DNA of 64,000 bases. Source: Pyxicephalus adspersus. Its lineage: Eukaryota; Chordata; Amphibia; Anura; Pyxicephalidae. Both the position numbers and the translations under genes were made by a program. Location: assembly GCF_032062135.1 (NCBI RefSeq), contig NC_092859.1:51523193-51587192 (forward strand). The letters run 5' to 3'. Of this stretch, positions 58,462-64,000 are shown piece after piece; the first letter of the stretch is position 1, and each line of letters opens with the position of its first letter. The notes beneath the pieces are model-generated. The model was given only the letters and a program-made list of their open reading frames with translations, had not been told where the DNA came from and made no database searches.

Positions 58462-59159
58462 TCACTGCATGCCACAACGCGGCCTTTTGAACAGTTTTAT
58501 GGTTATGTGTAATATTTTTTGACAAAATCCATACTATATAGTCTGTACAATTACTCTGTGTTGTTAAATACTAACAGGACAGAGACGAAAACAGTATATG
58601 TTTATGTGTATTTGATGGGTTATGTACTAAATATTCAATCAATACACTTCACTTTTTGCATGAAAAACCTATGAGCCTCAAACCTCTTTCTTTCCTCTCC
58701 ATTCATTTATACTTAAATACCATATAGAGGTTCCTCAACACAAAAACATATTCATATAGTGAGGAGGAGTAAAACCCATTCTATACGGATGTAAATTATT
58801 GCCTTTTAACAAATTAAAAAAAAAAAAAAAAAAAAACATTGGATCCTTAAACAGTGCTTACAGATAAAGATGATATAAATATATTTTCCTTATGGTGGAA
58901 AAATATTAATGATTGTTTAAATGAGGATCTAATATTGGCTTATTCAAAATTTCCATAAGGTGTTCTTTCTAATGACTGTATATCTTTCAACCATCTTTGC
59001 AAATGTATTAATTTGTGCATACAGCACATCATGCATGTATTTGGGTATTCTGGTTCCATTAAGGAAAGACCTACAGCTTAAAGATTTGGTAAGCTGCCAT
59101 TGCTGAATGGATTCCTAAAAAATCCTAATTGCCTAGATATAAAGCTGACTGTTGTGTGG

Positions 59160-60094
59160 CAAGTTGTGTTGCAGTTTTCTGAAGATCTGACCTGCTTCTG
59201 GGTCACTGATTCAAAAGGTGTGAAAGTCAGAGGAACAGAACAGCAACATCAGCTAACAATCTCTCAGTCCCACTGAAACCCCAACACGCCAAGGCGATGT
59301 ATCCACATTGCTTTGGTGTGTTCTGTAGTATCTTTTTGTGGAGCTTAAAAATACACAAAGTATTGGTTAAAATCTTTTTTCCTCAACTAGTTATCCTTCA
59401 TATGAGGTATGCAGAAGAGCACCTCTAAATGCACAGGTACCCAAGAACAGGCACCCAAAGCTAAAATTTGCACAAACTTCCTAAAATTGGACACTAGAAC
59501 ATTGGAAAAACATTGCCTAAACTGACAAGTCTTGATAGCTGTAATGTCAGAATTTGGCATCAACAACATCAAACAATTTTTCTATATTTCAATGGCTTAG
59601 GCTGTTTTTCTTCAGTGTGGGGGATATTATCTTGGCACAATTCGGGCTTTCAGTACCAACTAAGCATGTTAATGCCAACCTTAGTATTGTTGCTGACCAT
59701 GTCCATCCTTTAATGACCACAGTGTACCTGTCATCTGAGGACTACTTCCAGCAGGGTAACATGCCATATCACAAAGCTGAAATCATCACAATCTCAAATG
59801 GTTTACTGAACATGACAATGGATTTACTGTATTAAAGGGGTCACAGTCACCAGATCCCATTCAAATAGAGCAGCTTTGGGATCCGGTTGAATAGGAGATT
59901 TGCATCATGGATGTACAGCCTACAAGTCCACAGTGCAATCATGCCATTATCATCTCAAGATCCTTGAAGAAGTTTTTTTTCCCCAGTATCTTGTTGAATC
60001 TATGCTATGAAAAATTACAGAAAATGAAATCCTAAAGGCAAAAGGGGGTGCAACCAGGGATCACCAAAATGTACCTAATAAAGTTGTGGGTGAG
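59160..60094 (+). pseudogene. Tc1-like transposase relic of a second family
   Basis: The frame 59554-59835 reads VPTKHVNANLSIVADHVHPL and MTTVYLSSEDYFQQGNMPYH, then KAEII: the second catalytic region of a Tc1-type transposase (usually QQDNAPCHKA, the Asp changed to Gly here). In another frame, CAGTCACCAGATCCCATTCA (59846-59865) gives SPDPIQIE, the last-acidic-residue block. GGCAAAAGGGGGTGCAACCA and ATGTACCTAATAAAGTTGTG close the element near 60094, as is usual for this family. The left end was not found. It is not the family at 28208-30545. Inactive. Confidence 0.7.
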
Positions 60095-61810
60095 TTCAAT
60101 AAATAACCCATTGTCCTCCATTATACACACAGGACATTTTTCTAGATCCTATGTACAAACCTGTGAGAAAGTCATGGCAGACCTTTTCCCACTGCCAAAG
60201 TCCCTGAGTTTAGCTTTAAAGAGCTCTATTAGGAAACCCTATCAGCTGGTCTACTTAGGTTTGTGTGTAAGTGCCTTCTGGGGAGCAGCTTTGGGTTATG
60301 CCAATGCCTTTTAACCAGTTGGTGCCTTTTTAAAATCCCTGGGTCCTCTGGATGAGCGGGGCCTTGCTGGTGGTCCATGAGAGCGGCTCAGTACAGGTGG
60401 CCAAGGGGTGAAAGCTCCATTATTTTTTGGGCCTCTTCATTGTAGGATGCAGAATGAAATAATAAAGACAAAGGCTTTTAATTGCAACAACAAATGAAGT
60501 ATATTATATACACACATACAGATCTACAATGGTACTATTGTTAACATAGTCCTTCTGATCAATTTGAACTTAACATAGAGCATTGTGGGAATAGAGGGAA
60601 TAGGGTTCTAATCCAATCTAGTCTTGAAAGATGTTAACCCTGAAAGTACTGTGTCCAGAAAGATTTATTATTCTCTTAGACACAATATTTGGGTCTCAAG
60701 AAAACAATAAATCAAGAAGCCAATGCATCAAGGGTTTTTATTACAGGACGTAGCAGTCAGTCTGTAAAGCATTGGCTTCCTGATTTAACGTCTTCTTGAG
60801 ACCCAAATTGTTCCTATACATATGACTGCTCACTTTATGAGCAACCTCTGTGTGCTTTGTACCTGAATGTATGCAATTCATTCATTGGAAGATTTACAGT
60901 TCGTGCTTGTGCAAATAATCACAGCAATTCCCTGTAAGAAATTCAGCAATCAGTGTTTTTACAGACAGTGAAAGCCCTTAAGGAAAACAGAAAAATAGTG
61001 CAGACTGTAATCCATATTACAATTGTACAGTTTAAGGCAAACTGACATTTTTGTCACTAGTATAGTCTAAAGAACTGGCCATGCCAGGTTTTTATGCTAT
61101 GTGTTATGTAAAAACTATATCAAAAACCCTAATGGATTGTGCTTCTATATTGTCTTGTCTCACTGTGACAAAATTATGTGTATCCTGGTCAGTGTGTAAT
61201 AGACACAACAAAGGTCCTTTTAGTGGATTTTGAGAGGTGGGAATGCTAATGGCTTTTGTTGTCAAATCTACACAAATATGACCAGGTAATTAAGCATTTC
61301 TTTGCAGGGTGGAAAGAGTATTTGATTTTTAATAAAATTTTTACAAATTTTTCCTGTATATACAACAACAAATATAATTAAAGAGAAGCTTTAGTCCAAA
61401 GACATGTATATGTATAAGTATGTATTGTTTTCATTCTTGGCATGTCCAAGGTCAGCAAAAGATCATACCAATAAAGATCAGCATTTGAGCCCGCACATAA
61501 TCTGTTTTCATTTAGAGTAACACTGAAAGGATTGCAGTAAAACAAGGGTTTCTAATTCCTGCATGTGCAATCGGCAAATATGGGAGCAACCATGTGCATA
61601 TTAGATATAGCACATAAAGACTTTTAGCATATTGATGTTCAAAAATTCTAATCATCAAATTGAAGCTGCTTTTTCATATAAACTTTGAAAAAACATTACA
61701 ATTACTTATTCTCATATAGTTTTTAAAACTTAGCAGGATAAAAATATGTGATACGGTACATTAGCTTTTAGCACCAAGAGATTGCTACTTTTCTCAGAAA
61801 ATTTTTAGTG
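60095..61810. other. About 1.7 kb with no gene
   Basis: No motif-bearing frame. CAATGCATCAAGGGT...AAAGCATTGGCTTC near 60720-60775 and TGGGTCTCAAGAAAACAATA / TTCTTGAGACCCAAATTGTT (60690-60811) form a loose inverted repeat of about 125 bp. Confidence 0.4.
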
Positions 61811-61812
61811 GA

Positions 61813-61985
61813 ATGCATACTTTAAATCCCCTTCACACTAATCCTAATATAAACTTTCCATGTGACCCCAACATTAACCTTTCAAGTAAACTTTGTATTA
61901 ATCCACCCTGTAACCTTACAACTAAACTTTCCCTTAACCCTAACCTTAGCTTTATATCTCCCTTATGTAATTGTAACCTTGTGCC
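61813..61985 (+). repeat. Degenerate CCTAACCTTA-like repeat
   Basis: Variants of AACCTTTC/AACTTTCC/CCCTAACC recur about every 20-30 bp (for example CCCTTAACCCTAACCTTAGC at 61931-61950). It is read as an Asn/Pro/Leu-rich frame of 62 codons, which is a consequence of the repeat rather than evidence of a gene. The unit recalls vertebrate telomere repeats but is too diverged to call one. Confidence 0.5.
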
Positions 61986-61989
61986 AGGA

Positions 61990-62955
61990 TCTTCTGTATG
62001 ACAAGCCAACCCATCATTTTTGACTGCACTATAAACTTCTGCTTTGGCAAGCCATTGCTGATTTGTTTCTGTAGGTTTAAGGTGTCACCGTCATCCAAAT
62101 ATGGGATGTATGTACCACAACCCCAATCATTCCAATGGGTAATCCCCACTCATAGTGCACTCCAGCTGTCCAGAAAATACATTTCCGCTTAAGGTGTTTC
62201 CAGTCACAAGTTGGGGCTGATACGAGAGATGTGATATCTCAGGGCCTAATCAGACCGACAGCTAAAGAATGGTTCACTTGCAGTTATATGGCAGCTACAG
62301 GTTGAAGAATAGCCTAGCCACTCATTGCACTTCATAAATGCTTTAAAGCTTTGCTCAGAGTAGTAGTCTTTTTCCAAGTCATCAAAACTCACTGCATGTT
62401 TAGGAAGTGGCTGCACAGCTCCCCTTTGGTTGATTGTCATTTTTGTAAATTCAATTTAACACTAGTTAAAGGCCAATAGGGTGGGATAGTTTGCAATCTA
62501 CAGGGTTGTTTTTTGGTTACAGAAAGTAACCGAAGTGTGGTCTGGCATTTAGGCTGAATGAAGGTGTTCTAGTAAGGCTCCAAACCGCTACTATTAAAAC
62601 GTTAGGTACTGTCACGTGCCCAAATCTTCAATGCCAAAATTATAAGTGCTTTGAGAATTAATCCAGGGAATTACCTCAGTATCAATTAACATTACCGATT
62701 ATTTCACCTCCTTCATCTGTCTGCACCTAATCTGCATTTATCTCTCCATCAACAGGTATTTCCTGCATTCTGGCTACCATATCAACTCTTTTTATCCATT
62801 TGTGTTCCACTACGATTTGCATCTGTGTATGGTTTGTCCTGCATTTTAGATTAATTGCACCAATTTGAATCTGCCCAAAGGAATATTTGTTCACTATCCC
62901 TTTCTTCCAGCTGACTGCTCTTGATATTTATTGCCCTGATAACCCCTCCCTATCC
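61990..62955. other. About 1 kb with no gene
   Basis: Short frames on both strands, none with a motif. Nothing bounded recognised. Confidence 0.4.
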
Positions 62956-62959
62956 AGGT

Positions 62960-64000
62960 TCAACTGATCTCCCAAAATTCTGTTAGCCATCCATGATGAG
63001 ATATTCTGGATAAAACATAACATCATCTCCCCCCTCAAATCCGAATCTCCCCGACATATTTCTGGTAATTACACTTTTATTCGTCCCTCCCCTTAGTCAT
63101 GTTGTCTTGGCGTCACTTTGGATTCTGCCCTTTCCTTTACCCCCATATCCAAAACCTTTTGTCACAGATCGCTGCAGGACCAGGGGATCTGTACCTCCTT
63201 CACTGTCACCCACCGTACACTCACCTGCTGCCAGCACCAGCTCTGCTAAGGCATCACCTCCTCAGCTCACTTCCTGGTCTAGGTATTGTGACTCCTAGTC
63301 AGCTTCCCCACTACCTCAGAGGACTAGTCTTTTGCAGATGAGCTCCCTCTGCTGGTGGAGATGTGAACATCACCAACCTCTAGTCTCCAGGACCCCATCT
63401 GTTGGTAGGATAGGATGCAGCAGGTCACATGGCCCCATCCATCACATGACCAGCCCTTAAAAGGAAGTTAGTAGCAACAGGAAGTTGCCTGAACAAGGAA
63501 TTCCTTTGGATCTACTTCCTGGGTCCTGTTGTTGGTTTCTCTTGTTCCTGATTCCTTGTGTATTGACCTTTGCTTGACCTTGACTACTCCTGATCCCTGC
63601 CTGCCCTGACCTCTGGCTTGCCTGACTACTCTCTGTTTCTTATTCCAGTACCACATCTTGTTTCTGCGGTCAGCAGTCAGCTGCCTCTGTGTGCACGGGG
63701 ACCGCAACCTGGCAGTTGCCCGCACTGCAACACCCTCACCTCCAAAGGCTCTGGTGAAAACTGGGCAGCTGCTTAGACTCTGTGCCCTGTGCATGTCCCT
63801 ACCAACTGAGCTGGTGACACAGAGGGTCCACCATCCTGCATTGCAGCTACCGTGACACCTTTCTAGGTCTTGTCACTTTCACCTGCACAACATTTCCAAA
63901 ATCCGTCCCAACTGTCACCAGAGATCACCATACTCCTTCACTCTCTATCATCTCTTGTCTGGACTACTGTAACATCCTCCTCTCTGGTGACCCAGTAAAC
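62960..64000 (+). pseudogene. L2/CR1-type LINE fragment interrupted by a solo LTR
   Basis: On the + strand, LGVTLDSALSFTPISKT (63107-63157, mixed frames) ends just before the LTR. CHFHLHNISKIRPNC (63874-63918) follows after it, then text ending GGACTACTGTAACATCCTCC then TC (DYCN-LL). This is the sequence order of the reverse-transcriptase thumb of L2/CR1-type LINEs. Continues past the window edge. The frame is broken. Confidence 0.65.
63160..63857 (+). mobile_element. Solo LTR, 698 bp, with perfect 5-bp target duplication
   Basis: Starts TGTCACAGATCG and ends GCTACCGTGACA, with TGTCAC/GTGACA inverted ends and TG...CA. CCTTT flanks it at 63155-63159 and 63858-63862. A 5-bp duplication and the length fit an LTR of a retrovirus-like or Gypsy-like element; the internal genes are gone, presumably by recombination between LTRs. 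TTAAAAGG at about 63458 could serve as a TATA box. Relatives lie at 3227-3879, 14652-15046 and 18680-19365. The internal family is unknown. Confidence 0.8.

Larger units (their letters stand above)
57631..58785. mobile_element. Fold-back element with perfect 16-bp target duplication
   Basis: CGGATGTAAATTATTG stands at 57615-57630 and again at 58786-58801. Between them, 57631-57945 and 58397-58712 are inverted copies of about 315 bp: GAATGGAGAGGAAAGAAAGA, TATACTGTTTTCGTCTCTGT and GGTAAGCA(C)GCACTATTA occur in each arm, with scattered differences. The spacer is about 450 bp; the last 73 bp lie outside the right arm. Each arm carries one copy of the GAGGAAGCC...GGCGAAACGCGTCGG motif. The frame 57823-58134 has no motif. 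A 16-bp duplication fits LINE-machinery insertion better than a usual DNA transposon. I do not recognise the family. Confidence 0.8.

Overview
The window is nuclear DNA of a vertebrate, most likely an anuran amphibian. It holds one conserved protein gene and is otherwise mostly transposable-element remains. The gene encodes the outer-mitochondrial-membrane channel VDAC1 on the + strand. Eight coding exons (38984-56520) with consensus splice sites give a 283-residue protein, the usual VDAC1 length. A probable non-coding first exon and promoter lie near 23040-23239. The frog assignment rests on the mix of elements (L1, CR1, Penelope-like, Helitron, hAT, piggyBac-type MITEs, Tc1 and tRNA-headed SINEs sharing one tail) and is an inference.

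Layout. 1-22900, upstream of VDAC1: no cellular gene seen. It holds a decayed gag-like retrotransposon ORF, an LTR, a minus-strand L1 split by a TA-flanked MITE (with an assembly gap), a Helitron relic with a 23-codon tandem repeat, a 258-bp near-perfect palindrome, a Penelope-like relic, a CR1 tail, a hAT element with a perfect 8-bp target duplication and a nested LTR, and a TTAA-flanked MITE. 23040-57540, VDAC1: intron 1 (15.7 kb) holds a Tc1 transposon with two younger insertions, a second Tc1 relic, two well-delimited MITEs and an antisense L1 with recognisable ORF1, endonuclease and reverse-transcriptase parts. Intron 2 holds a CR1 with a CpG-dense MITE inside it and two SINEs in opposite orientation. 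Introns 5, 6 and 8 hold further L1 and SINE pieces; intron 8 has an L1 reverse-transcriptase fragment that keeps its FADD motif, and a second gap in a TA microsatellite. 57600-64000, downstream: a 1.15-kb fold-back element with a perfect 16-bp target duplication, a Tc1-like relic, a CCTAA-like degenerate repeat, and a solo LTR inserted in an L2/CR1-type LINE.

No operon, CRISPR array or new gene system was found. What stands out is the nesting: several insertions can be delimited to the base because target duplications or uninterrupted copies lie in the same window. In addition, a short motif (GAGGAAGCC followed by GGCGAAACGCGTCGG) recurs six times in otherwise unlike surroundings. All coordinates and comparisons were made by eye from the sequence; family names come from recognised protein motifs and termini, not from a database search.
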